Shown in pieces: positions 31,819 to 44,761 of a DNA stretch of 50,707 nucleotides (the first letter of the stretch is position 1; the number at the start of each line of letters is the position of its first letter). Made by a program: the position numbers and the translations under genes. A model generated the notes under the pieces. That model saw only the letters and a program-made list of their open reading frames with translations, was not told where the DNA came from and did no database searches. Source of the DNA: Massilia arenae (GTDB lineage Bacteria; Pseudomonadota; Gammaproteobacteria; Burkholderiales; Burkholderiaceae_D); the NCBI RefSeq assembly GCF_008014745.1, contig NZ_VPFD01000034.1, positions 1 through 50,707 of the forward strand, in the 5' to 3' direction.

Positions 31819-33159
31819 TCACGCCGCCAGCTTGTCCGCGATGCGGCGCGCCATGCTCTCGGCAAGCTGCGCCTCTTTCGCTTCTACCATCACGCGAATC
31901 AGCGGTTCGGTGCCGGATGCACGGATCAGCACGCGGCCGTTGTCGCCCAGCTCGCGCTCGACCGCTTCCTTCTCGGCCACCAGCGCCTGGTCGCTGGTCC
32001 AGTCGAAGCCTGGCGTGACTTTCTTGTTGATCAGGGTCTGCGGGAACAGTTGCAGCTCGCTGCAGCATTCCGCCAGCGACTTATTGCCGCGCACCAGGGC
32101 CGACAGCACTTGCAGCGCCGACACGATGCCGTCGCCGGTGCTGTGCTTGTCCAGCGCCAGCAGGTGGCCCGAGCCTTCGCCGCCGAACAGCCAGCCGCGC
32201 TCTTTCATGACTTCGAGCACGTAGCGGTCGCCGACCTTGGCGCGCGCGAAGCCGATGCCCATCTGCTTGAAGGCGACTTCGAGCGCCATATTCGTCATCA
32301 GGGTGCCGACGGCGCCCGCCACCGGGCCGGTGCTCATGCGGTCGCGCACCATCACGTACAGCAGCTCGTCGCCGTTGTAGACGCGGCCGTTGGCGTCGAC
32401 CATGATCAGGCGGTCGGCGTCGCCGTCCAGCGCGATGCCGAGGTCGGCCTTGTTGGCCACCACGGCTTCGGACAGCGCCTTCGGCGCGGTGGCGCCGAAA
32501 CCGGCGTTGATATTGAAGCCGTCCGGCTGGGCGCCGATCGAAATCACTTCGGCGCCGAGCTCATGGAACACGTGCGGCGCGATGTTGTACGCCGCGCCAT
32601 GGGCGCTGTCGACGACGATCTTCAGGCCGCGCAGGTCGAGTTCGTTCGGGAAGGTGCTCTTGCAGAATTCGATGTAGCGGCCCTGGGCGTCGCGCAGGCG
32701 GGTCGCGCGGCCGAGCTTATCGGAGGCGACACAGCCCATCGGCTGGTCGATCGCTTCCTCGATCTCGAGCTCGACGGCGTCCGGCAGCTTGGTGCCGTGT
32801 TCCGAGAAGAACTTGATACCGTTGTCCTGGAAGGGATTGTGCGAGGCCGAGATCACGACGCCGGCCTGCAGGCGCAGCGCGCGGGTCAGGTAGGCGATGG
32901 CCGGGGTCGGCATCGGGCCGGCCAGCATCGAATCGACGCCGGCGGCGGACAGGCCGGCTTCCAGCGCCGCCTCGAGCATATAGCCCGAAATGCGGGTGTC
33001 CTTGCCGATCAGGACGACCGGACGGCCGCTGCTCGACTTGCGGCCCTTGGCCAGGACGGTGCCGGCGGCGTAGCCGAGACGCATCACGAATTCAGGAGTA
33101 ATTGGCGCAACGCCCACCGTGCCACGAATGCCATCGGTGCCGAAATATTTCCGTGCCAT
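31819..33159 (-). CDS. glmM: Phosphoglucosamine mutase
   Basis: This enzyme interconverts glucosamine-6-phosphate and glucosamine-1-phosphate for UDP-GlcNAc synthesis, feeding peptidoglycan, LPS and the polysaccharide locus of this window. The 446-residue length is standard. Motifs are KYFGTDGIRG at the N-terminus, the phosphoserine loop VVISASHNPFQDNGIKF (S106), the metal-binding DGDADR and the C-terminal phosphate-binding RASGTEPLIRVM. It follows folP in the usual bacterial ftsH-folP-glmM order with a 31-base gap. Confidence 0.98.
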   Translation of the reverse strand: MARKYFGTDGIRGTVGVAPITPEFVMRLGYAAGTVLAKGRKSSSGRPVVLIGKDTRISGYMLEAALEAGLSAAGVDSMLAGPMPTPAIAYLTRALRLQAGVVISASHNPFQDNGIKFFSEHGTKLPDAVELEIEEAIDQPMGCVASDKLGRATRLRDAQGRYIEFCKSTFPNELDLRGLKIVVDSAHGAAYNIAPHVFHELGAEVISIGAQPDGFNINAGFGATAPKALSEAVVANKADLGIALDGDADRLIMVDANGRVYNGDELLYVMVRDRMSTGPVAGAVGTLMTNMALEVAFKQMGIGFARAKVGDRYVLEVMKERGWLFGGEGSGHLLALDKHSTGDGIVSALQVLSALVRGNKSLAECCSELQLFPQTLINKKVTPGFDWTSDQALVAEKEAVERELGDNGRVLIRASGTEPLIRVMVEAKEAQLAESMARRIADKLAA

Positions 33160-33190
33160 CTAGTTCTCTTTTCTCTTATTGAAACGATTT

Positions 33191-34051
33191 TTACAGGACC
33201 GAGGGGGAATGCATCGCCGCATGCCACACCTTCAGGGCATCGACAGTCTCCGCCACATCATGCACACGCACGATTCTAGCGCCATGCGCTACCGCAGCCA
33301 ATGCCGCGCCGATGCTGCCGGCCACCCGCTGTTCGACCGGACGCCCGGTGACGGCGCCGATCATGGATTTGCGCGACATACCGGCCAGCACCGGCAGGCC
33401 GAGTTCCTCGCGCATGCGCGGCAAGCCGCGCAGCAAGGCATAGTTGTGCTCGACCGTCTTGCCGAAGCCGAAGCCGGGATCGACGCAGATACGCTCGCGC
33501 TCGATGCCGGCCGCTGTCATCGCATCCACCCGTTCGCGCAGGAAGGCGATCACCTCCCCCACCACATCGTCGTAACGCGGCGCCTGCTGCATGGTGTCGG
33601 GCGTGGCCTGCATGTGCATCACGCACAGGCCGCAATCGCTGTCCAGTACCGCGTCGATCGCGCCTGGCGCACGGAAACCGTTGATGTCGTTGATCATGTC
33701 GGCGCCGGCGATCAGCGCTTCACGCATGAGCTCGGGCTTGCAGGTGTCGACCGACAGCGCGACGTCGAGCGTGCGCAGCGCATACAGGGTCGGCATCACG
33801 CGCCGCAGTTCTTCGTCGAGCGGCACGCTGGGTGAGCCGGGGCGGGTCGATTCACCGCCGATGTCGATCATCGTGGCGCCATCCATGATCATGGTCTCGG
33901 CATGGGTCAGCGCGAATTCCAGTCCCTGGTAGCGGCCGCCGTCGGAGAACGAGTCGGGGGTAATGTTGAGGATGCCCATCACCACTGGATAGGCAGATTC
34001 GGCCCCCTCCAGCGCGAAGCTGAAGTGGCCGCATTGCAGTTTTTTGGTCAT
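33191..34051 (-). CDS. folP: Dihydropteroate synthase
   Basis: This folate-pathway enzyme joins 6-hydroxymethyl-dihydropterin diphosphate and p-aminobenzoate. The 286-residue protein has the signature NITPDSFSDGG, DIGGESTRPGS, INDINGFR, DPGFGFGKT and GMSRKSMIG. ATG 34051 gives the normal length. Only five bases separate this ATG from the T-run of an intrinsic terminator and no Shine-Dalgarno is visible, so expression probably depends on read-through from ftsH and may be low. An extension further upstream in frame would run through the terminator and is unlikely. Confidence 0.95.
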   Translation of the reverse strand: MTKKLQCGHFSFALEGAESAYPVVMGILNITPDSFSDGGRYQGLEFALTHAETMIMDGATMIDIGGESTRPGSPSVPLDEELRRVMPTLYALRTLDVALSVDTCKPELMREALIAGADMINDINGFRAPGAIDAVLDSDCGLCVMHMQATPDTMQQAPRYDDVVGEVIAFLRERVDAMTAAGIERERICVDPGFGFGKTVEHNYALLRGLPRMREELGLPVLAGMSRKSMIGAVTGRPVEQRVAGSIGAALAAVAHGARIVRVHDVAETVDALKVWHAAMHSPSVL

Positions 34052-34054
34052 GGC

Positions 34055-34090
34055 GGAAAAAACAAAAAAGGCACCCTGACGGGTGCCTTT
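34055..34090 (-). terminator. Intrinsic terminator between ftsH and folP
   Basis: AAAGGCACCC at 34067-34076 and GGGTGCCTTT at 34081-34090 form a perfect 10-bp stem with a 4-base loop. On the minus strand it is followed by TTTGTTTTTT. It begins 16 bases after the ftsH stop and ends immediately before the folP ATG, so it could act as an attenuator of folP-glmM. Confidence 0.88.
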
Positions 34091-34106
34091 GAGGGGAGAG
34101 ACAGCG

Positions 34107-35990
<1,884 letters not shown>

Positions 35991-36217
35991 GAGCACTCCT
36001 CCGATGCAATTGCATCTCTACCGATTTCAGTATTCTGATTTTACCCGCAATAAGCCGACACCGCCACGCGGTGCAGGCAATAGTGCCAAAATACTATGTT
36101 TTTACGTCCCAATGGCCGCTGGCCGCCCGATAAGGAGGCGCAAGCAGCGGGATCACGCGGCAGATGTATGGCCGCGCGCCGGGATTTCAAGGGGCAATTC
36201 TATGCCCGGATGCAGGT

Positions 36218-36865
36218 TTACGCCGATGGGTGCTTCAGGCCGCGCCCCAGCAGGAAAATCTCGGATGATTTGTCGCGACTCGCTTTGGGCTTGACCTGTT
36301 TCACCACCTTGAATTCGGTCCGGAATTTCTCCAAGATTTGCGTAAAACCCATGTCTTTAAAGCACTTTACTAGCAATGCCCCTTCGGGTTTCAGGTGGGC
36401 CTGCGAAAATTCGATCGCCAGATCGATTAAATGTTCCATGCGCGCCGCATCGGCATGACTGATGCCGGACAAATTGGGGGCCATATCCGACAGGACCACA
36501 TCGACCCGGCGGCCGGACAGGACAGTATCCAGCTGGGACAGCACTTCTTCTTCGCGGAAGTCGCCCTGGATATATTGAACGTCCGCGATAGGCTCCATCG
36601 GCAGGATGTCCAGGCCGATGATCGAGCCATTGATCCCGCCGCCGTCCTTGCCCGCCAGCTTGCGCCGGGTGTACTGGGCCCAGCTGCCGGGGGTGCAACC
36701 GAGGTCGACCACGGTGTGACCGGACTTGATGAGCTTTTCAGCCTCGTCGATCTCCTTGAGTTTGTAGGCCGCACGTGCCCGATAACCCTCTTTCTGTGCA
36801 AGTTTGACGTAGGGATCGTTAATATGGTCGTGTAACCAGTTTTTGTTTAATTTGTTCTTGGCCAT
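36218..36865 (-). CDS. rlmE: 23S rRNA (uridine-2'-O-)methyltransferase RlmE (FtsJ/RrmJ)
   Basis: The 215-residue SAM-dependent methyltransferase modifies U2552 of 23S rRNA at the 2'-O position. It contains the N-terminal RNA-binding segment RARAAYKLKEID with the first catalytic Lys, the SAM loop VVDLGCTPGSWAQY, LSDMAPNLSG (catalytic Asp), LLVKCF (Lys) and the terminal SSEIFLLG (Glu), completing the K-D-K-E tetrad. It is divergent from yhbY with only 44 bases between, a common proteobacterial arrangement. Confidence 0.97.
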   Translation of the reverse strand: MAKNKLNKNWLHDHINDPYVKLAQKEGYRARAAYKLKEIDEAEKLIKSGHTVVDLGCTPGSWAQYTRRKLAGKDGGGINGSIIGLDILPMEPIADVQYIQGDFREEEVLSQLDTVLSGRRVDVVLSDMAPNLSGISHADAARMEHLIDLAIEFSQAHLKPEGALLVKCFKDMGFTQILEKFRTEFKVVKQVKPKASRDKSSEIFLLGRGLKHPSA

Positions 36866-36909
36866 TCGCGTAGAATACTGCTTTTATAGGTACATCAAAA
36901 AATATTGTT
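36866..36909. promoter_or_regulatory. Compact divergent promoter region of rlmE and yhbY
   Basis: Both start codons are only 44 bases apart, so the two transcription starts must lie within or overlap this stretch unless a promoter sits inside a coding region. TAGAAT (36871-36876, plus strand) and TATAAA (36887-36882, minus strand) are candidate -10 boxes; -35 boxes were not convincing. Confidence 0.4.
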
Positions 36910-37380
36910 ATGATCAAACTCACACCGGCCGAGCGCAGCGCCCTGCGCGCAGAAGCACACGGGCTCAATCCAGTCGTCATGATCGGCGAAGCCGGCCTTA
37001 CCGAATCCGTCGTCAAGGAAATCTCGGCCAGCCTCGATGCGCACGGCCTGATCAAGGTGCGCGTGTTCGGCGACGACCGCGAAGCGCGCGTCGCCATGTA
37101 CGACCAGATCGCCACCGATCTCGACACCGCCCAGGTCCAGCACATCGGCAAGCTGCTGGTCCTCTACCGTCCAAAGAAAGAGGCGGTCAAGGAGCGCAGC
37201 GGCAAATCGGGCCCGGGCATGCGCGAAGTCACCATCGTCAAGGCCAGCGCCAGCGGCACCAAGAAGCCAAGCGTCACCAAGGTCATGCTGAAGGGGAACG
37301 AACGCGTCACCGCCGGCGGCAACATCAAGCGCGCCAAGCCGCGTCAGACCAGCTCGAAAAAGAATTCGCTGAACAAGTAA
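36910..37380 (+). CDS. yhbY: YhbY/CRS1-domain RNA-binding ribosome-assembly protein
   Basis: The first 95 or so residues form a CRM (CRS1-YhbY) domain with LTPAERSALRAEAHGLNPVV, the GxxG RNA-binding loop in MIGEAGLTESV, and HGLIKVRVFGDDREAR. YhbY binds pre-50S particles. At 156 residues it is longer than the usual E. coli length of about 97. The extra C-terminal 60 residues are Lys/Ser-rich and basic (KKPSVTKVMLKGNERVTAGG, RAKPRQTSSKKNSLNK), a likely disordered RNA-binding tail seen in betaproteobacterial homologues. A large inverted repeat follows 25 bases after the stop. Confidence 0.95.
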   Translation: MIKLTPAERSALRAEAHGLNPVVMIGEAGLTESVVKEISASLDAHGLIKVRVFGDDREARVAMYDQIATDLDTAQVQHIGKLLVLYRPKKEAVKERSGKSGPGMREVTIVKASASGTKKPSVTKVMLKGNERVTAGGNIKRAKPRQTSSKKNSLNK

Positions 37381-37405
37381 GACTCGCTCACCAGCTCAGC
37401 CAGCA

Positions 37406-37509
37406 CGTCATCCCCGCGCAGGCGGGGATCCAAGTACGCAAGCAAGCCGCTTAAGAAACATTCGGTGGCTGCTTAAAAGACTTGGATCCCCGCCTCCGCG
37501 GGGATGACG
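37406..37509. repeat. REP/MITE-like inverted-repeat element, also a probable terminator
   Basis: The left arm at 37406-37434 (beginning CGTCATCCCCGCG) and right arm at 37481-37509 (ending CGCGGGGATGACG) are 29-base inverted repeats matching at 28 positions. Each arm is itself nearly palindromic (CCCCGCG..GGCGGGG). The 46-base centre carries two diverged copies of GCCGCTTAAGA / GCTGCTTAAAAGA. Five T residues (37510-37514) follow on the plus strand, so transcripts of yhbY would probably end here. It resembles the GTCATCCCCGCG-type extragenic repeats common in proteobacteria; no transposase is inside. Confidence 0.88.
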
Positions 37510-37531
37510 TTTTTGGGCTATCGAAAAATGC

Positions 37532-38008
37532 TCAGCGCAGCCGAACAATCAGCCACGCGCCAAGCAAGCTCTGCACGAGATAGAACAGCTGCGACACCCC
37601 ATGCATCACGGCGAACTGCGTCCAGTACGGCGACGCCCTCACCCCGCCCGGCCCGGCCAGCTCACGCAATTGCGCCATGGCCGGCTGCAGCCCGACGAAA
37701 ATCACCAGCGTACACGCCAGCATCGCCAGCACCAGCAGGTTCAGGAATTTGCGGCGCGGCGGCGCCAGGTCGGTCGACACTCGCAGCAAGACCAGCAGCA
37801 CGACGGCGCAGGCGATCGACAACCATGCCTGGCGCGTGAGCAGCACCGCGACCAGGTCGCCCGCCTGCACGCTGTCCAGGACGGCGAACGCCGCCGGCGC
37901 CGCGATATAGCCGAGCGCCCACAGGACGCCCGCCCACAGCGCGGCCACCAGCAGCCGCGCCGCCGGCAAGCGCCCTGCCTTCACACCGCTGGCCGCCGCC
38001 GCGCCCAT
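37532..38008 (-). CDS. DUF4149 integral membrane protein
   Basis: The 158-residue protein has four predicted transmembrane helices (about 18-38, 60-80, 88-108, 135-155) and the DUF4149 pattern: LLVAALWAGVLWALGYIAAP at the start and QFAVMHGVSQLFYLVQSLLG at the end. Function is unknown. It is commonly found just after greA in betaproteobacteria, as here: its ATG overlaps the greA stop by ATGA. Confidence 0.88.
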   Translation of the reverse strand: MGAAAASGVKAGRLPAARLLVAALWAGVLWALGYIAAPAAFAVLDSVQAGDLVAVLLTRQAWLSIACAVVLLVLLRVSTDLAPPRRKFLNLLVLAMLACTLVIFVGLQPAMAQLRELAGPGGVRASPYWTQFAVMHGVSQLFYLVQSLLGAWLIVRLR

Positions 38009-38481
38009 CAGACGTAGCGGACTTCGAGGATTTCGTATTCGCGCGGACCCGACGGGGCCTGCACTTCAACCACGTCTTCGGCAAACTTGCCGATCAGCGC
38101 GCGCGCGATCGGCGAGGTCACCGAGACCTTGTTCAGCTTCAGGTCGGCTTCATCCATGCCGACGATCTGGTAGGTGACTTTCTGGCCCGATTCCAGGTCC
38201 TCGAGGTCGACGGTGGCGCCGAACACGACGCGGCCTTCGGCGTCGAGCGTCGATGGATCGATGACCTGGGCGGTGGAGAGCTTGCCCTCCAGCTCGGCGA
38301 TGCGGCCTTCGACGAAGGCCTGGCGCTCCTTGGCGGCGTCGTACTCGGCGTTTTCGGACAGGTCGCCATGCGAACGCGCCTCGGCGATCGCGTCGATCAC
38401 GATGCGGCGCTCCTTGGTCTTGAGCTGGTGCAGCTCTTCTTTCAGGAGTTCTGCGCCGAATTTGGTCAGTGGTGTGTTCAT
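38008..38481 (-). CDS. greA: Transcription elongation factor GreA
   Basis: The 157-residue RNA polymerase secondary-channel factor stimulates cleavage of backtracked transcripts. It has the N-terminal coiled coil with the acidic tip in HGDLSENAEYDAA, ERQAFVEGRIAELE, and the C-terminal FKBP-like domain (SPIARALIGKFAEDVVEVQAP). ATG 38481 (MNTPLTKFGAELL) gives the standard length; a longer in-frame start has no ribosome site. carB lies upstream in the same direction with a strong hairpin between. Confidence 0.97.
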   Translation of the reverse strand: MNTPLTKFGAELLKEELHQLKTKERRIVIDAIAEARSHGDLSENAEYDAAKERQAFVEGRIAELEGKLSTAQVIDPSTLDAEGRVVFGATVDLEDLESGQKVTYQIVGMDEADLKLNKVSVTSPIARALIGKFAEDVVEVQAPSGPREYEILEVRYV

Positions 38482-38532
38482 GGTTCTCTGCTGTTTGTGT
38501 TGTACGGGACACCCGTAGCGTCTCAAAGCGAA

Positions 38533-38577
38533 AACCACAGAGGCGCGCGGCGCCAAGGCCGCGCGAGCTCTGTGGTT
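38533..38577. terminator. Large hairpin between carB and greA
   Basis: AACCACAGAG (38533-38542) pairs with CTCTGTGGTT (38568-38577), enclosing a second GC-only stem (GCGCGCGGC with GCCGCGCG). On the minus strand it is followed by TTCGCTTTG, a weak T-run. It could terminate the carAB transcript or attenuate greA. It could also be an extragenic repeat; no second copy is present in this window. Confidence 0.6.
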
Positions 38578-38616
38578 CACTTGTGTACTAAGCTGTCCTA
38601 CGGGTACTGCGTGTGC

Positions 38617-41847
<3,231 letters not shown>

Positions 41848-41848
41848 A

Positions 41849-43012
41849 TTATTTTTTCTCCGCTGCTTGCATCAGGCCGATGAAGCGGTCAAACAGGTAG
41901 GCGACGTCGGTCGGACCGGGCGAGGCTTCCGGGTGACCCTGGAAGCAGAACGCCGGCTTGTCCGTGCGGGCGAAGCCCTGCAGCGAGCCGTCGAACAGCG
42001 AGACGTGGGTCACGCGGCAGTTGGCCGGCAGCGTTTCCGGGTCGACCGCGAAGCCGTGGTTCTGCGAGGTGATCAAGACCTTCTTGCTGTCCAGGTCCTG
42101 CACCGGGTGGTTGGCGCCATGGTGGCCGAACTTCATCTTCATGGTCTTGGCGCCGGATGCCAGCGCCATGATCTGGTGACCGAGGCAGATGCCGAAGGTC
42201 GGGATGCCTTTTTCGATCAGCTCGCGCGAGGCCGCAATGGCGTAGTCGCATGGCTCCGGATCGCCCGGGCCGTTGGCCAGGAAGATACCGTCCGGATTGA
42301 GCGCCAGCGCGTCGGCGGCGGTCGATTGCGCCGGCAGCACGGTCACCTTGCAGCCGCGTTCGGCCAGCATGCGCAGGATGTTGCGCTTGACGCCGTAGTC
42401 GAAGGCGACCACGTGGTATTTGGGGTTGGTCTGCTTGCCGAAGCCTTGACCCAGTTTCCACTCGGTTTCGGTGAACTCGTACGGCTCAGTGACGGACACG
42501 ACCTTGGCCAGGTCCATGCCGGCCAGGCCTGGGAACGAGCGCGCCAGTTCCAGCGCCTGGGCTGGCGACGGCTCGGCGCCTTGGGCGGCGGTCAGGATCG
42601 CGCCGGCCTGGGCGCCTTTTTCGCGCAGGATGCGGGTCAGCTTGCGGGTATCGATGCCGGCGATGGCAACCACGTTCTCTTGCTTGAGATAGTCGCCCAG
42701 CGATTGGGTCGAACGGAAGTTCGAGGCCAGCAGCGGCAGGTCACGGATGATCAGGCCGGCGGCGTGCACCTTGCTCGCTTCGACGTCGGCGCTGTTCACG
42801 CCGTAGTTGCCGATGTGCGGATAGGTCAGGGTAACGATCTGGCGCGAATAGCTCGGATCGGTCAGGATTTCCTGGTAGCCGGTGATCGCGGTGTTGAACA
42901 CCACTTCGCCGGTCGTATGACCGACGGCACCAATGGAATATCCTTTGAAGATGGTCCCGTCAGCAAGTGCCAGGATGGCTGGAACGGAGGGGCCAGAAAA
43001 AAATGGCGGCAA
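41849..43012 (-). CDS. carA: Carbamoyl-phosphate synthase small subunit (glutaminase)
   Basis: This glutamine-hydrolysing subunit delivers ammonia to CarB. The N-terminal CPSase_sm domain starts VPAILALADGTIFKGYS, and a class I amidotransferase domain has the nucleophile Cys in FGICLGHQIMAL and the GHPEASPGP motif with the catalytic His and Glu. The TTG at 43012 is chosen because GGGAG (43019-43023) lies 6 bases upstream and the resulting 387 residues match usual CarA length. A GTG at 43048 would add 12 residues without a clear ribosome site. A sigma-70-like promoter lies about 150 bases upstream. Confidence 0.93.
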   Translation of the reverse strand: MPPFFSGPSVPAILALADGTIFKGYSIGAVGHTTGEVVFNTAITGYQEILTDPSYSRQIVTLTYPHIGNYGVNSADVEASKVHAAGLIIRDLPLLASNFRSTQSLGDYLKQENVVAIAGIDTRKLTRILREKGAQAGAILTAAQGAEPSPAQALELARSFPGLAGMDLAKVVSVTEPYEFTETEWKLGQGFGKQTNPKYHVVAFDYGVKRNILRMLAERGCKVTVLPAQSTAADALALNPDGIFLANGPGDPEPCDYAIAASRELIEKGIPTFGICLGHQIMALASGAKTMKMKFGHHGANHPVQDLDSKKVLITSQNHGFAVDPETLPANCRVTHVSLFDGSLQGFARTDKPAFCFQGHPEASPGPTDVAYLFDRFIGLMQAAEKK

Positions 43013-43165
43013 GGGCAACTCCCGAAAAAGTTGCCGTAGCTTCGCCACGTCAGACCGACATCCAACTGTCCTGGACGCAGTGAAGCCGCCCGGTGTTGGA
43101 GGTCATGTTGAATGAGGGATGGTGGGTATGCGCTACGGCTAAGTTTGAATTAGATAAACTTCCGA

Positions 43166-43194
43166 ATTATAGCGCGAACTCTGATGTTCGGCAA
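43166..43194 (-). promoter_or_regulatory. Sigma-70-type promoter of carAB
   Basis: On the minus strand TTGCCG (43194-43189) and a perfect TATAAT (43171-43166) are separated by 17 bases. Transcription would begin near 43159, giving a leader of about 150 bases before the TTG start of carA. This accounts for most of the gene-free stretch 43013-43319, which otherwise holds one hairpin at 43275-43302 (GTTGCGGG/CCCGCAAC) after the GlcG-like gene. Confidence 0.75.
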
Positions 43195-43274
43195 TGCGGC
43201 GCTGCCACATACCCGATACCAAATTTACGGAAGATGACACGCCCTGCCATCTTCCCTGCCCTGCTGAAACTTAT

Positions 43275-43302
43275 GTTGCGGGTGCAATATGGCGCCCGCA
43301 AC
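43275..43302 (-). terminator. Hairpin downstream of the GlcG-like gene
   Basis: GTTGCGGG (43275-43282) and CCCGCAAC (43295-43302) form a perfect 8-bp stem with a 12-base loop, 18 bases beyond the stop codon on the minus strand. The following bases (ATAAGTTTC) are only weakly T-rich. It could prevent read-through from upstream into the region of carAB. Confidence 0.45.
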
Positions 43303-43319
43303 TCGTCCTTAGATGGCGC

Positions 43320-43730
43320 TCAGGCAGCGCTCAGTGCAGCAATACCTGCCCGCGCGATCTGCACATCCTGTTCCGACTTGACGCCCGAAACGCCGACGGC
43401 GCCGATCACATGGCCGTCGACGATCACCGGCACGCCGCCTTCAAGCATGCCTTCCAGCTTCGGCGCACTCAGGAAGGACATGCGGCCGCCATTGATCACG
43501 TCTTCGTAGAGCTTCGATTCGCGGCGGCCGAGGGCGGCGGTATTGGCCTTGGCGGGCGCGATATACGACGAGACCGGCGGCGCGCCGTCCAGGCGCTGCT
43601 GCCACAGCAGGTGGCCGCCGTCGTCGACGATGGCGATCGAGACGTTCCAGCCGTTTTGTACGGCCTCGGCTTCGGCGGCGGCGCCGATCTTCTTCACGTC
43701 CGCCAGGGTCAGGTAGGGTTTGGTGTTCAC
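43320..43730 (-). CDS. GlcG/HbpS-like (DUF336) protein
   Basis: The 136-residue protein of the GlcG/HbpS (Haem_degrading) family opens LTLADVKKIGAAAEAEAVQN and contains VSIAIVDDGGHLLWQQRLDGA, the APAKANTAA helix and GGVPVIVDGHVIGAVGVSG, all typical. HbpS members bind haem or corrinoid-like ligands extracellularly, but this copy has no signal peptide and its role is unknown. It follows the patatin-like gene 13 bases downstream, so the two are probably co-transcribed. Confidence 0.9.
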   Translation of the reverse strand: MNTKPYLTLADVKKIGAAAEAEAVQNGWNVSIAIVDDGGHLLWQQRLDGAPPVSSYIAPAKANTAALGRRESKLYEDVINGGRMSFLSAPKLEGMLEGGVPVIVDGHVIGAVGVSGVKSEQDVQIARAGIAALSAA

Positions 43731-43743
43731 GGTATGGCCTTTC

Positions 43744-44670
43744 TTATGGAATTTGCTGTCGGAGCTTGAGCTTGGCTTTGATTTGCGGCATGACGGCGGC
43801 AGCGGCCTGCTCGCCAGCCAGGATGGCGAGATTGCGTCCGCCGAAATCGCTCGACCCCATATTGCCGAGCGCCGGCGTGATCACGATGTCGGCGTCCTTC
43901 AGTTCGAAATGATTCAGGCGCTGGCCCATGATGCTGAAGGTCTGCATCAGCACGTCGAGCGAGCTGGCCGTGGCCGCGCCTTCGGTCGCGCTCGAGATAT
44001 TGACGGCGATAATGAAATCGGCGCCCATCTCGCGCACGAAGCGCACCGGCACCGGCGCCACCAGGCCGCCATCGACGTATTCCTTGTTGCCGATTTTTAC
44101 GGGCTGGAACACGCTCGGCACGGCCGACGACGCGCGCACCGCCATCCCGGTATTGCCGCGGTTGAACAGGATCGGCTGGCCGCTCTTGAGGTCGGTGGCC
44201 ACGGCGCCGAAGCGCAACTTCAGCTTTTCCATCGGCACATTGCCGATCGCCTTGTTCACATAGTTCTGCAGCGCCTCGCCCTTGAGCAGGCCACTGGATT
44301 TGCTGAGCCACGGCATGGCCCAGTCCGAGATCGTCGCCTCGTCCATGGCGAGGGCCGTCTTTTGCAGGGCGAAGCCGTTCAGGCCCGATGCATACAGCGA
44401 GCCGACCACCGAGCCGGCGCTGGTGCCGACCACGATCTCCGGATAGATGCCCTGGGCCTCGAGGGCCTTGATCACGCCGATATGGGCGAAGCCGCGCGCG
44501 GCGCCGCCGCCGAGGGCCAGGCCGATGCGGATCTTCTTGGGCGGCAGGGGCGCGGCCGCCGGAGGGACGACGACCGGAGCGACCGGGACCGGCGTCTGGA
44601 CCGGCGTGCTGCCGCAGGCGCTCAAGAGCAGTGCGGCGCAGGCCGCGAGGGAGGTACGACGAGAGAGCAT
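43744..44670 (-). CDS. Patatin-like phospholipase lipoprotein (RssA/NTE-like)
   Basis: The 308-residue predicted lipoprotein has a lipobox ending LSAC near residue 19 and a Pro/Val-rich linker. The patatin fold has the oxyanion loop GGGAARGFAHIG (about 53-64), the nucleophile elbow GTSAG (Ser about 84) and the Asp of the dyad in VDGGLVAPVP. It would hydrolyse acyl esters in the periplasm or at the outer membrane. The lipid anchor is unusual for RssA-type proteins, which are mostly cytoplasmic, but occurs in related lipoproteins. The substrate is unknown. Confidence 0.9.
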   Translation of the reverse strand: MLSRRTSLAACAALLLSACGSTPVQTPVPVAPVVVPPAAAPLPPKKIRIGLALGGGAARGFAHIGVIKALEAQGIYPEIVVGTSAGSVVGSLYASGLNGFALQKTALAMDEATISDWAMPWLSKSSGLLKGEALQNYVNKAIGNVPMEKLKLRFGAVATDLKSGQPILFNRGNTGMAVRASSAVPSVFQPVKIGNKEYVDGGLVAPVPVRFVREMGADFIIAVNISSATEGAATASSLDVLMQTFSIMGQRLNHFELKDADIVITPALGNMGSSDFGGRNLAILAGEQAAAAVMPQIKAKLKLRQQIP

Positions 44671-44729
44671 GGATTGTGCCGAAAGGAACGAGGCTGGGAT
44701 TGTACCCCGGCTCGTTCCCCTCGACGCAA

Positions 44730-44750
44730 GGTCCGCCGCGGCGGCGGACC
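44730..44750. terminator. GC-rich hairpin after the siderophore receptor gene
   Basis: GGTCCGCCG (44730-44738) and CGGCGGACC (44742-44750) form a perfect 9-bp stem with a 3-base loop, 11 bases past the receptor stop on the minus strand. There is no T-run, so it is at best a partial or Rho-assisted terminator. Confidence 0.45.
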
Positions 44751-44761
44751 GGCAACAGCGA

